A stretch of 64,000 nucleotides of DNA, taken from the NCBI RefSeq assembly GCF_014897675.1, contig NZ_JABUXU010000003.1, positions 223,658 to 287,657 of the forward strand, written 5' to 3'. This document shows positions 44,501-53,988 of this stretch, one piece after another; positions within the stretch are counted from its first letter, which is position 1, and every line of letters starts with the position of its first letter. The notes beneath the pieces are model-generated. The model ran no database searches and had not been told where the DNA came from. It saw nothing but the letters and a program-made list of their open reading frames with translations. This DNA comes from Advenella sp. FME57 (lineage in GTDB: Bacteria; Pseudomonadota; Gammaproteobacteria; Burkholderiales; Burkholderiaceae_B). The position numbers were made by a program, and so were the translations under genes.

Positions 44501-47500
44501 TCACGACGCCAGGGCCGGCGTTACTTCAGACGTGCGAGTCAGAAACTCGTCAAGGACGAGGCCTGTATGGGACACGGATTTTTTCGCAATAATGTCCTGC
44601 ACCGATCCGACGGCGACAACCTGTCCACCGCCGTTGCCGCCTTCGGGTCCCATGTCGACAATCCAGTCGGCCTCGGCCATGATGTCCAGGTTGTGCTCAA
44701 TGACTACGACCGTATTGCCTGCTTCAACCAGCCGGTGCAGTACAACAATCAACTTCTCGACATCGGCCATGGATAGCCCGACGGTGGGCTCATCCAGCAC
44801 GTACAATGTGTGTGGCCGGCTTGAGGCCCTGCCGGTTTTGATGACGCCTTCGTCGAGCCGCGCCTTCACCAGTTCCGATACCAGTTTGATCCGTTGGGCT
44901 TCGCCGCCGGACAGGGTGGGCGAAGGCTGACCCAGTGTGAGGTAGCCCAAACCGACATCTTGCAGCAGTTGCAGTGCGCGCTTGACCCGTGGATGAGCAG
45001 CGAAATAGGGGATGGCGTCATCAACTTCCATCTTCAGCACTTGGCCCACATTCTTTTCGCGCAAGCGGATGGCCAGCGTATCCGGACTGAAGCGGTTGCC
45101 ATTGCACGCCTCGCACGGGACTTTGATGTCGGGCAAAAAGCTCATTTCAATGGTGCGCATACCCTGGCCCTCGCAAATCGGGCAGCGCCCGTCGCCAGTA
45201 TTGAACGAGAAGCGGGAGGAGCTCCAGCCGCGAATCTTTGCATCGCGGGTTTCCGCAAACTGACGTCGTACATCGTCCCAGAAGCCTATATAGGTTGCCG
45301 GGCACGAACGTGGCGTTTTACCGATAGGCGTCTGGTCCACCTCAAGTACGCGGTCCAGGCTTTCCCAGCCGGTGATATCGTCGCAGCCACGCCATGGCGT
45401 CGGTGTTTTGGTACCGATCACGCCCTTGAGATTATCCAGCATAACGTCGCGCGCCAGCGAGGATTTACCGGAGCCGGATACACCGGTAATCACACTGAGG
45501 TGGCCCTTGGGGATGCGGACATTCACGTGTTGCAGATTATGCAAATGGGCGCGATGGATCTCAATATAATCGGTATTGGCATCGGTGGGCTGGCCGGGTC
45601 TTAATGGATGCACCATGGGGTGCGCCAGGTAGCGGCCCGTGAGTGAGTCCGGGTTATTGATGATATCTTCGTAGGTACCCTGGGCCACCACGGTGCCGCC
45701 ACGCACGCCGGCGCCGGGTCCCATATCGATAATATGTTCGGCGCGGCGAATGGTGTCATCGTCGTGCTCCACCACCACCAGCGTATTGCCATTGCCTTCC
45801 AGCCGTGACAGCGCATTGAGCAGAATTCGGTTATCGCGTGGATGCAGGCCGATTGTCGGCTCGTCCAGAATGTAGCATACGCCCTGAAGGTTCGAGCCCA
45901 GCTGGGCGGCCAGGCGGATGCGCTGCGCTTCACCGCCGGACAGCGTCGGTGCCGACCGATCCAGGCCCAGGTAGCCCAGCCCGACCTCCTCCATGAAGGA
46001 CAGACGACTTTTTATTTCATTCAGGATATCGCGGGCAATCTCGGCATCGCGACCTTTCAGAATCAAGCCGGCAAAAAAGGTATGCGCTTCGCTCACTGGC
46101 AGCGCCGCCAGATCGGCAATACTGCGGTCTTTCCAGCGCACGGCCAGGGCGTTGCGATTCAGGCGCTGCCCGTGGCAGGCCGGGCAGGCCTGAAGTTCGT
46201 GTTCTTCGTCGCCGGACAGATTTTTCCAGGCATCTTCTTCACCGCTTTGTTCTTCATTGAACCCGCTCAGTTTGACGCCAGTCCCGAAGCAGGAGTTGCA
46301 CCAGCCATGCTTGGAGTTATAGGAAAACAGACGAGGATCGGGTTCGGGGAAACTTATTCCGCAGCTTGGGCAGGCGCGTTTGGTGGAAAAGTGCTGCTGC
46401 TCCAGTTCACTGGCGTGCAACGGGTTTGTCGGATCCAGGTCCAGAATGATGCTCATGGTGCCGTGGCCGGTTTCCAGTGCACTGTGCAGGGCCTGCTTCA
46501 GGCTGGACTCTGCTGCCGGGGCAATGACCAGATCGGCCACCGGCAATTCGATCGTGTGTTCCTTGTAGCGGTCCAGTCGCGGCCAGGGCTTGACCGGGAT
46601 GAAGTCGCCGTCGACACGCAGATGGGTATGGCCTTTGCCTTCTGCCCATTTGGCCAGATCGGTGTAGTAACCCTTGCGAGCCGTAACCAGCGGGGCCAGA
46701 ATGCCGATGTGCCGGCCCTTGCACGAGCTCATGATGCGGGCAAAAATTTGTTCCTGCGATTGCGGTTCCACTGGCACCTGGCAGTCAGGGCAATATTGTG
46801 TTCCCAGTTTGACGTAAAGCAGCCGCAGAAAATGGTGGGCTTCGGTCATGGTGCCGACCGTGGATTTTCGCCCACCACGACTGGTACGCTGTTCGATTGC
46901 CACGGTGGGCGGGATGCCGTAAATGGCGTCGACATCCGGCTTGCCGGCCGGTTGAACCACGGCGCGCGCATATGCGTTGAGTGATTCCAGATAGCGGCGT
47001 TGTCCTTCATTGAAGAGGATGTCGAAGGCCAGCGTTGATTTTCCTGACCCCGACACGCCGGTGATGACCGTAAAGGTGTTATGCGGAATATGAACGTTGA
47101 CGCCTTTTAGATTGTGCTCCTTGGCGTTCAGGATGTCGATCTGCGAAGGCGTTTCGCGCCGTGCAACAGTCAGCCCCGTACTGCCTGCATAAGCCACCTG
47201 CGGCTCCTGCAGTGAAAGCGGCGCGCTGGCGATAATATTGGATTCGTATTCGCGCAAAGCCACACCAGTGTGCGACTGGGCAATGTCCATGACGGTGTCG
47301 GGCGTGCCTTCGGCGATAATCCGGCCACCGCCCACGCCGCCTTCAGGGCCGAGATCGATCAACCAGTCGGCGGCACGGATCACGTCCAGATTGTGTTCAA
47401 TGACCAGCAGGGAATGGCCGGCGCCCAGCAGCTTGCGAAACGCGCCCATGAGCCTGGCGACATCATCGAAATGCAGGCCGGTGGTGGGTTCGTCAAACAG

Positions 47501-50197
47501 GAACAGGCTGCCTTTTTTGGCGACCTTTGCCGAGGAAATGCCGCTGCGCGCTGCTTCGGCCAGATGCCCGGCAAGTTTCAGGCGCTGCGCTTCGCCGCCC
47601 GACAGGGTAGGCACGGGCTGGCCGAGCTTGAGGTACTCCAGCCCCACGTCAATGAGCGGTGAAAGGCTGGTCTGTACGTCGCGCAGGCCTTTGAAAAATG
47701 TCAGCGCTTCGCTGACGGTCATGTTCAGCACTTCATCGATGGAGGCACTGTTGCCCAGATGTTCGACACGGATTTCCAGAATCTCTGGGCGGAAACGCTT
47801 TCCGTCGCAATCGGGACAGCGAATGTACACGTCGGACAGGAATTGCATTTCCACATGCTCGAAGCCGGTGCCGCCGCAAGTGGGGCAGCGCCCATCGCCG
47901 CTGTTGAAGCTGAAGGTGCCGGGCGTATAGCCGCGCTCACGGGCCGCCGGCGCTTGCGAGAACAGCTTGCGGATCGCATCGAAGGCGCCGACATAACTGG
48001 CCGGATTCGATCTGGCGGTTTTGCCGATCGGACTTTGATCGACCATGACGACGCCGGCGATTTGTTCGGCGCCAAGCAGACGGGTGAAGGGGCCGGGTGC
48101 TTCAGTCGGGCGACCGAAATGTTTGAGCAGCGCAGGGTAGAGCACATCCTGAACCAGGGTGGATTTGCCTGAACCCGAGACGCCGGTCAGGCAGACCAGG
48201 CGACCCAGCGGAAAGGCGGCGTCGATGCCCTGCAGGTTATTGGCGCTGACGCCTTCGATGATCAGCTTGGGGGTATTGGGTTGCACCGGCATCGGGCGTG
48301 GCGCTTCGACACGCAACTGGCCGCTTAAGTAGCGGCCGGTGAGCGAGCTGCCTTCGCGCAGGCGCTGCGGCGTGCCGTCAAAGACAATCTGACCTCCACG
48401 TTCGCCCGGCCCGGGGCCGATGTCCAGAATACGGTCGGCCGCAACCATGACCTGCGGATCATGCTCGACCACCACCAGCGTATTGCCGGCATCGCGCAGA
48501 CGATGCAACACCTGGACAATCCGGTGCATGTCGCGCGGATGCAGGCCAATGGATGGTTCATCCAGGACAAATAGCGTGTTGACCAGGGAGGTGCCCAGTG
48601 CGGTGGTCAGGTTGATGCGCTGGACCTCGCCGCCAGACAGGGTGCGGCTTTGCCGGTCCAGGCTGAGGTAACCCAGGCCCACGTTGCACAGGAAGTCCAG
48701 CCGGCTGCGGATTTCCTGGAGCACCAGATCCATGGCGCTGTCCATGAATACGGAAAGCGCCAGCGTGGCAAAAAAATCGCGCACCTGTGTGATAGGCAGG
48801 CGCATCAGATCATGAATGCCAAGGCCATCCAGCGCGGTAAGCGCAGGGACGGACCACTTCGCATGCACCGGCATGAAACGGGTGTAGGTTCCCATGATGT
48901 CGTTACCGACCGGCGCATCGCCCAGTCGCCACAGCGTTGCGTCGGGTTTGAGACGCGAGCCATGGCAGGCCGGGCAGGGGGTGTAGCTACGGTATTTGGA
49001 CAGCAGCACGCGCACATGCATCTTATAGGACTTGGTTTCGAGCCAGTCAAAAAAGCGCTGTACGCCATACCACTGATGCTTCCAGGCCGATGGGCCGCCT
49101 TTCCACTCGGGATCGCCATACAGCACCCAGTGCTGTTCTGCATCATTGAGCTGTTTCCATGGCGTGTCGGTGCGGATGCCTGCCTTTTTGGCGTATTGCA
49201 TCATTTCGGTCTGACACTCATTGTAGCTGGGCGTCTGCCAGGGTTTAATGGCGCCATCCTGCAGTGTTTTGGTTTCGTCAGGAATAACCAGGCCGAAGTC
49301 GATACCCATGGCGCGGCCGAAGCCGCGGCAGGTTTCGCAGGCGCCCAGGGGGGAGTTGAAGGAAAAAGTGCTGGGCAGTGGCGACGAATAGGTAATATCG
49401 CAGTTGGCGCAGTGCAACTGTTCGCTGAACTTCCATGATTGCAGCGGATTGCTGTCATTGTCGACAGCGTACACCGTGCACATACCGGTCCCGTAGCGCA
49501 GGCAGGCTTCCAGCCCTTCGATGACCCGCGACTTTTCTGTGGTGGAAAAACGGAAGCGGTCCTGGACCACATGCAGGACACGGCTTATTTCCACTTTTTG
49601 CGACTTGCCGCGTCCTTTGGGCGTTACAGTTGCACTGCGTTCCTCTTCGGCATGAACTCGGGTATAGCCTTGTTGTTCAAGATACTGGCGGACTTCTTCC
49701 TCGCTGTAGTTGCCGGGAACGACCACAGGAAAGGTGAGGATCAGGCGCGGATCGCTCAACGCTGGCGTGGTCGTTGAGAGAAATTCATAAATAGTGTCCG
49801 GATTGTCCTTGCGCACTTCGGTCGAACATTGGCGGCAGTACAGCCTGGCTGCACGGGCAAACAGCAATTTGATGTGGTCGTTCAGTTCGGTCATGGTGCC
49901 GACCGAGCTGCGCGAATTGCGCACCGGATTGGTCTGATCGATGGCAATGGCGGGCAGAATGCCTTCAATGCGGTCGGCCTGGGGCTTGTCCATGCGGTCC
50001 AGAAATTGTCGCGCATAGGGGGAAAAAGTTTCTACGTACTTGCGCTGACCTTCTGCATAAAGCGTATCAAAGGCGAGCGAGCTTTTGCCTGAGCCTGATA
50101 CCCCGGTAATCACCACGAATTCGCCGGTATTGAAAGCAACATCGAGATTTTTGAGATTGTTTTGTCTGGCGCCGAATATCCGGATCTGCGAACTCAT
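44501..50197 (-). CDS. uvrA: Double-length excinuclease UvrA (two UvrA units fused)
   Basis: A protein of 1898 residues from the ATG at 50197, about twice the usual 950. It has four Walker A motifs (GVSGSGKS, at about residues 34, 671, 1044 and 1569), four LSGGE signatures and four Walker B motifs (DEPSIGLHPRD, DEPTTGLHFDD, DEPTIGLHPRD and DEPTVGLSMAD). Zinc-finger cysteine pairs occur in both halves. It should act as an ATP-driven DNA damage sensor. Double-length UvrA proteins occur in Burkholderiales alongside a normal UvrA, which is not in this window. A LexA box lies upstream. Confidence 0.93.
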   Translation of the reverse strand: MSSQIRIFGARQNNLKNLDVAFNTGEFVVITGVSGSGKSSLAFDTLYAEGQRKYVETFSPYARQFLDRMDKPQADRIEGILPAIAIDQTNPVRNSRSSVGTMTELNDHIKLLFARAARLYCRQCSTEVRKDNPDTIYEFLSTTTPALSDPRLILTFPVVVPGNYSEEEVRQYLEQQGYTRVHAEEERSATVTPKGRGKSQKVEISRVLHVVQDRFRFSTTEKSRVIEGLEACLRYGTGMCTVYAVDNDSNPLQSWKFSEQLHCANCDITYSSPLPSTFSFNSPLGACETCRGFGRAMGIDFGLVIPDETKTLQDGAIKPWQTPSYNECQTEMMQYAKKAGIRTDTPWKQLNDAEQHWVLYGDPEWKGGPSAWKHQWYGVQRFFDWLETKSYKMHVRVLLSKYRSYTPCPACHGSRLKPDATLWRLGDAPVGNDIMGTYTRFMPVHAKWSVPALTALDGLGIHDLMRLPITQVRDFFATLALSVFMDSAMDLVLQEIRSRLDFLCNVGLGYLSLDRQSRTLSGGEVQRINLTTALGTSLVNTLFVLDEPSIGLHPRDMHRIVQVLHRLRDAGNTLVVVEHDPQVMVAADRILDIGPGPGERGGQIVFDGTPQRLREGSSLTGRYLSGQLRVEAPRPMPVQPNTPKLIIEGVSANNLQGIDAAFPLGRLVCLTGVSGSGKSTLVQDVLYPALLKHFGRPTEAPGPFTRLLGAEQIAGVVMVDQSPIGKTARSNPASYVGAFDAIRKLFSQAPAARERGYTPGTFSFNSGDGRCPTCGGTGFEHVEMQFLSDVYIRCPDCDGKRFRPEILEIRVEHLGNSASIDEVLNMTVSEALTFFKGLRDVQTSLSPLIDVGLEYLKLGQPVPTLSGGEAQRLKLAGHLAEAARSGISSAKVAKKGSLFLFDEPTTGLHFDDVARLMGAFRKLLGAGHSLLVIEHNLDVIRAADWLIDLGPEGGVGGGRIIAEGTPDTVMDIAQSHTGVALREYESNIIASAPLSLQEPQVAYAGSTGLTVARRETPSQIDILNAKEHNLKGVNVHIPHNTFTVITGVSGSGKSTLAFDILFNEGQRRYLESLNAYARAVVQPAGKPDVDAIYGIPPTVAIEQRTSRGGRKSTVGTMTEAHHFLRLLYVKLGTQYCPDCQVPVEPQSQEQIFARIMSSCKGRHIGILAPLVTARKGYYTDLAKWAEGKGHTHLRVDGDFIPVKPWPRLDRYKEHTIELPVADLVIAPAAESSLKQALHSALETGHGTMSIILDLDPTNPLHASELEQQHFSTKRACPSCGISFPEPDPRLFSYNSKHGWCNSCFGTGVKLSGFNEEQSGEEDAWKNLSGDEEHELQACPACHGQRLNRNALAVRWKDRSIADLAALPVSEAHTFFAGLILKGRDAEIARDILNEIKSRLSFMEEVGLGYLGLDRSAPTLSGGEAQRIRLAAQLGSNLQGVCYILDEPTIGLHPRDNRILLNALSRLEGNGNTLVVVEHDDDTIRRAEHIIDMGPGAGVRGGTVVAQGTYEDIINNPDSLTGRYLAHPMVHPLRPGQPTDANTDYIEIHRAHLHNLQHVNVRIPKGHLSVITGVSGSGKSSLARDVMLDNLKGVIGTKTPTPWRGCDDITGWESLDRVLEVDQTPIGKTPRSCPATYIGFWDDVRRQFAETRDAKIRGWSSSRFSFNTGDGRCPICEGQGMRTIEMSFLPDIKVPCEACNGNRFSPDTLAIRLREKNVGQVLKMEVDDAIPYFAAHPRVKRALQLLQDVGLGYLTLGQPSPTLSGGEAQRIKLVSELVKARLDEGVIKTGRASSRPHTLYVLDEPTVGLSMADVEKLIVVLHRLVEAGNTVVVIEHNLDIMAEADWIVDMGPEGGNGGGQVVAVGSVQDIIAKKSVSHTGLVLDEFLTRTSEVTPALAS

Positions 50198-50256
50198 GAA
50201 GTGCTCCGAAAGACCCCCTTTTCTGAGTGGGGTGCAATGAGGATGAAGGTGATTCT

Positions 50257-50276
50257 TACTGTATAAATAAACAGTT
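50257..50276 (-). promoter_or_regulatory. LexA (SOS) box upstream of uvrA
   Basis: CTGT-N8-ACAG (50259-50274: CTGTATAAATAAACAG) with TA before it matches the gammaproteobacterial LexA consensus, an AT-rich core inside CTGT/ACAG. It lies about 62 bp upstream of the uvrA start, so LexA would repress the gene. Confidence 0.75.
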
Positions 50277-50504
50277 ATAATATTGTCGCATAATAATTGA
50301 TTTTTGACACGGCGCAGCACCAAAATTCGGCAGGCAGGTTCGGTGCTGTGAGCAGGTCAAGGCTGGAAGATGAGGCCGGCTTGGCAAATATAAAGCGTTG
50401 GCGGTATAAAGGGGTATAACGCTAGAGACAATAACCAGCGTCGATGATGCCGGGCGATCGGCGGCGCCGCAGGCAGGCAGAGCATCGGGCGTTGGCCCTC
50501 TGGC

Positions 50505-50562
50505 GCTGAAGAATCTGTCGTTGAGAATCTGTCGTTGAAAAATCTATCGCTGAGATCCTGTC
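50505..50562 (+). repeat. Four degenerate 14-15 bp tandem repeats upstream of pdxA
   Basis: Units read GCTGAAGAATCTGTC, GTTGAGAATCTGTC, GTTGAAAAATCTATC and GCTGAGATCCTGTC, about 100 bp before pdxA. Apart from these and the LexA box, the 466-bp gap 50198-50663 shows no gene. Confidence 0.7.
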
Positions 50563-50663
50563 ACAGGGCCTGTCTGCCCGGTTTGTATTGTCCCTGCAAT
50601 GGGATTACACTTTCGCACGCTGGCCCACATGGCCATTGACCACTGCTGGATGAACGTTACCAT

Positions 50664-51689
50664 ATGAAAACTGAACCGCTATTGCATTCAACCGAGCCCC
50701 TGGGGCTGACCATGGGCGATGCCGCGGGTATTGGCCCCGAACTGGTGGCCAGGCTGTTCAGCCAGGGACTGCCTGCCAGCACTGTTGTGTACGGAGATGC
50801 TGGTGCCATATCGCGGGCGGTCGCTCAATTGGGGCTGGCCCTGCCGGTGACCTCGCATGGCTCGGTGGCGCAGTGGCGGGCAACATGCCAAAACAGGGCA
50901 ATTTCATCTGAAATACCGGTAATTAGCTGTACCGATCCTTTGCCGGAGGACCTGCCGCTGGGGCAGGTGAATCCGCAGGCCGGCCTGGCATCTTATCAAT
51001 TTCTCATGAGCGCGATTACAGGTGCCATGGCCGGCGAGATTTCGGCAATTGTCACGGCGCCCATCAACAAGCTGTCGCTGAAAGCGGGCGGCGTTGATTT
51101 TCCCGGGCATACTGAAATCCTGGCGCATGCAGCGGGCGTACCGCGGGTTGCGATGATGCTGCTCAACGAGCAACTAAGGGTGATCCTGGTGACCATTCAT
51201 GTGGCCTTGAGCGAGGTGCCTGCGCTTATTACATTCGAAAGCGAGCTGGATACCATCCGGCTGGCCGATCGCGCCTGCCGGATGGTGGGCCTGGGCTCGC
51301 CCCGCATTGCTGTGGCAGGACTCAATCCGCATGCAGGCGAGGGCGGGCGATTTGGCCATGAAGACGAAGCTGTCATCCGGCCGGCGATAGCGGTGGCTCG
51401 GGCCGAAGGCCTCGATGTGAGCGGGCCCTATCCGGGCGATACGATTTTCATGCGGGCACGCCGCGGTGAATTTGATATTGTCGTGGCGCAATATCATGAC
51501 CAGGGCCTGATCCCGGTGAAGTATCTGGGCGTGGACAATGGCGTGAACGTGACGGTGGGCCTGCCGTTTATCCGCACCAGCGTGGACCATGGGACGGCTT
51601 ACGATATTGCCGGCAAGGGGGTGGCGGATCCGTCATCGCTGCGTGTTGCGTGCGAACTTGCTTTGCAGATGCGCAACCCGAGTGTCTGA
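50664..51689 (+). CDS. pdxA: 4-hydroxythreonine-4-phosphate dehydrogenase
   Basis: A 341-residue enzyme of pyridoxal phosphate synthesis, oxidising 4-phosphohydroxy-L-threonine with NAD. LTMGDAAGIGPELVARL is the N-terminal signature; metal-binding histidines lie in FPGHTEIL, LNPHAGEGG and VAQYHDQGLIPVKY. The length is normal. Confidence 0.95.
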   Translation: MKTEPLLHSTEPLGLTMGDAAGIGPELVARLFSQGLPASTVVYGDAGAISRAVAQLGLALPVTSHGSVAQWRATCQNRAISSEIPVISCTDPLPEDLPLGQVNPQAGLASYQFLMSAITGAMAGEISAIVTAPINKLSLKAGGVDFPGHTEILAHAAGVPRVAMMLLNEQLRVILVTIHVALSEVPALITFESELDTIRLADRACRMVGLGSPRIAVAGLNPHAGEGGRFGHEDEAVIRPAIAVARAEGLDVSGPYPGDTIFMRARRGEFDIVVAQYHDQGLIPVKYLGVDNGVNVTVGLPFIRTSVDHGTAYDIAGKGVADPSSLRVACELALQMRNPSV

Positions 51690-51731
51690 TTTTCGCTCCG
51701 GCACCGTGTGTTACTGCAAGATTCGTGGATA

Positions 51732-51784
51732 AATGCCTGATTTAATGCTAGAATGCCTGATTACGTAAAATATTCTCGGAGAAT
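51732..51784 (+). promoter_or_regulatory. Direct repeats and palindrome before the 42-residue gene
   Basis: AATGCCTGATT occurs at 51732 and 51752, exactly 20 bp apart (two helical turns). ATTCTC-G-GAGAAT (51772-51784) overlaps the ribosome site GGAGA. Together these suggest regulated transcription or translation of the following small gene. Confidence 0.5.
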
Positions 51785-51787
51785 CTC

Positions 51788-51916
51788 ATGGCAGAAGTCA
51801 AACGCACTCGCCGCAACACGCTGGAGCGTCGTTGCCTGGGTAAAGCATTCAAGCGTCTTTTTGTGCGCTCACCCAAAGGCGTGTTCAAAATGCTGGAAAA
51901 AGTAAAGCGCGCATAA
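51788..51916 (+). CDS. 42-residue strongly basic protein
   Basis: A short gene with GGAGA six bases before ATG. The product has about 16 Lys/Arg among 42 residues, with few acidic ones (RTRRNTLERRCLGKAFKRL), and is predicted helical and soluble. Nucleic-acid or ribosome binding is a guess from charge only. No family is recognised. Confidence 0.6.
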   Translation: MAEVKRTRRNTLERRCLGKAFKRLFVRSPKGVFKMLEKVKRA

Positions 51917-52115
51917 TCGGCGCAGCGGGCAAGGGCTTCATTGCCGGCGACCGTGTATGAAGTGTCTTCCGTAGATGCCCTATGGGCGTTAATTGACAGG
52001 AAGAGGCTGCCAATAGCAGTATTGTATTGCGTCGTTTTTTCATTGTGTGAAATGGTAATGCGACGTATTGCTATATGGTATCCGATGGCGTCTTTTCGCT
52101 AAACGTCAGAGTTTG

Positions 52116-52144
52116 AAAAAGCCACTTGCGCAAGTGGCTTTTTT
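52116..52144 (+). terminator. Strong terminator with no coding gene directly upstream
   Basis: AAAAAGCCACTTG (52116-52128) and CAAGTGGCTTTTTT flank a CG loop: an 8-bp GC-rich stem, A/T tails and a T-run. It is about 200 bp after the small basic gene, so it may end that transcript or a small RNA from the gap 51917-52115. The remainder of 52145-52331 shows no gene. Confidence 0.8.
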
Positions 52145-52331
52145 CTCGCCTGTTTGTCGGGGGCGGCGGCGCCTGGTCAAGTTTTGCAGGTATGTTGCGC
52201 TGATCCGATACGATCCGTTACTACGCAAGACAGCTTACTTTTTGCTACAAGTTGCACATCGTTTTCATCACTTTCTCTGCTATCGTAAATCAACAAAAAT
52301 AAAATAATGATCGGATTGAATACGTAAAGCC

Positions 52332-53264
52332 ATGACGCAAAATCTTTATTTTTTTACGGTGTTGACGCCTACCTACAACCGCGCTCATACCCTTGAGCGC
52401 GTCTACCAGTCGTTGTGCGAGCAGCAGTTCAAGGATTTTGAGTGGCTGGTTATCGACGACGGTTCGACCGACAATACCCGCAATAGAATAGAAACGTGGC
52501 AAGTCGATTCGCCATTTCCGATCCGGTATGTATGGCAACCCAATCAGCATAAAAAAACAGCATTCAATACCGGCGTCAAGGAAGCTTGGGGACGTCTGAT
52601 TGTTGCGCTCGATAGCGATGATACGCTATTGCCCGATTCGCTGCAGTCCATGGCGGATGTATGGCGTAGCATTCCCGATGATTTGAAAAGCGGCTATATC
52701 GCGGTGACCGGGCTATGTGCGCGTCCTGACGGCAGTATCGTGGGTGACCGGTTTCCGGAGGACGTCATGGACATGACTTCACTTGATATGAATTTCAAAT
52801 GTCATGTGAAGGGAGAGAAATTCGGCTGCCTGCAGACACAGGTGCTCAAGCATTTTCCATTTCCCGAAGATATCGACGGTTTTGTCCCAGAAAGCGTGGT
52901 CTGGCGGGCGATCGCGCGGGATGGCTATCTGACGCGCTTCGTCAACAAGGTGTTTCGCACCTATTACGAGAGTGCAGATTCGCTGAGTAATGAAGGCGCT
53001 GTGTCGGGTGAAAAGCATGCGCTGGGCATTCTGCTGCTGGCTCGCGATACGGTGGTCAATTGCCTGCCGTGGTTCCGCTTCCAGCCCGTGTCTTTTTTGC
53101 TGGCGGCGGCGCGATATACACGCTTTCGCATGCATCTGCAGCGAGCCGGCAAGCCCCTGCCGCCTGCTGTGGAATTGCAGGGGAATATGCCAAGATTGCT
53201 GGTCTCGCTGATGTATCCGGTGGGATGGGCGCTATATCTGCGGGATCGCCGCCGGCACGCGTAA
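52332..53264 (+). CDS. Family 2 glycosyltransferase
   Basis: A 310-residue GT-A fold enzyme. FTVLTPTYNRAHTLERVYQSL and WLVIDDGSTDNT start the domain; VALDSDD is the DxD nucleotide-sugar/metal motif. The C-terminus (LVSLMYPVGWALYLRDRRRHA) looks membrane-associated. It stands alone, so the acceptor (lipopolysaccharide or capsule) is unknown. Confidence 0.9.
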   Translation: MTQNLYFFTVLTPTYNRAHTLERVYQSLCEQQFKDFEWLVIDDGSTDNTRNRIETWQVDSPFPIRYVWQPNQHKKTAFNTGVKEAWGRLIVALDSDDTLLPDSLQSMADVWRSIPDDLKSGYIAVTGLCARPDGSIVGDRFPEDVMDMTSLDMNFKCHVKGEKFGCLQTQVLKHFPFPEDIDGFVPESVVWRAIARDGYLTRFVNKVFRTYYESADSLSNEGAVSGEKHALGILLLARDTVVNCLPWFRFQPVSFLLAAARYTRFRMHLQRAGKPLPPAVELQGNMPRLLVSLMYPVGWALYLRDRRRHA

Positions 53265-53377
53265 TTGGCCGGCGCCTGTGTTTGGCCAAATTGATCGTGA
53301 TGCTGGCGCATGACGATCATCAGCGCTTACCGACAATTTATCTTCAACGTATATCTTCACAATGTGTACCCGCAGCG

Positions 53378-53878
53378 TTAATGCAGCGTGGGCGACGATG
53401 TGTCCTGGGGTGTAGCGGGCGGGTCTTCCTCTTCATCGTCGTCGTTTTCTTCGATTTCAAGTAATTCGCCGGGTTCCGGGTCCCGCATGCCGAACGGCAG
53501 CAGCTCTTCTATATCGTCTCCCCATTCCACTTCCTCGCCTTCAAAATCAATGCGCACGAAGCGTGCATTTTCGATATCGGTAATCTGGATGCCCCATAGA
53601 AATTCGCAGGCATAGACTTCTTCTTCGGGGTTTTCCAGGTCGCTGGATTCGCTGATTAGTCTGGCGCCGGGGCCGCCCATTTCAAGCGTGACAATATCGT
53701 CGGGGTTTTCATCTGCAATATCCAGCGGGACGCCGAAAGCGACCCATTCCATCCCGTCTTCGGTGGTATCGATTTCGGCGATAACTGGTTTGGCCAAATA
53801 GGCAGTAAGCGCATCTGCAGTTTTTTTCAGTAGCGCGATCTCGTGGTCGGTGAATGTGGGTTCAGGTACAAAACTCAT
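53378..53878 (-). CDS. Acidic hypothetical protein
   Basis: A 166-residue cytoplasmic protein from the ATG at 53878. The C-terminal tail is strongly acidic ([11 protein letters not shown]). No family is recognised. It overlaps the far-upstream frame of ettA but not the chosen ettA start, and the two genes are divergent. Confidence 0.68.
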   Translation of the reverse strand: MSFVPEPTFTDHEIALLKKTADALTAYLAKPVIAEIDTTEDGMEWVAFGVPLDIADENPDDIVTLEMGGPGARLISESSDLENPEEEVYACEFLWGIQITDIENARFVRIDFEGEEVEWGDDIEELLPFGMRDPEPGELLEIEENDDDEEEDPPATPQDTSSPTLH

Positions 53879-53988
53879 GGCAGTGGTCCGATTTCTGGTC
53901 TTATTGTTATTGTAGCCGCCCTCGCGCGGCACGCATCATGTTTATTTCATACAATGGTTATTTGAATTTTTTGCAAGCAAAATTAACT

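Noticed and set aside
44894..49438. Long rightward frames opposite uvrA
   Set aside because: They are antisense frames of a GC-rich gene with strong codon bias; no ribosome sites or domains.
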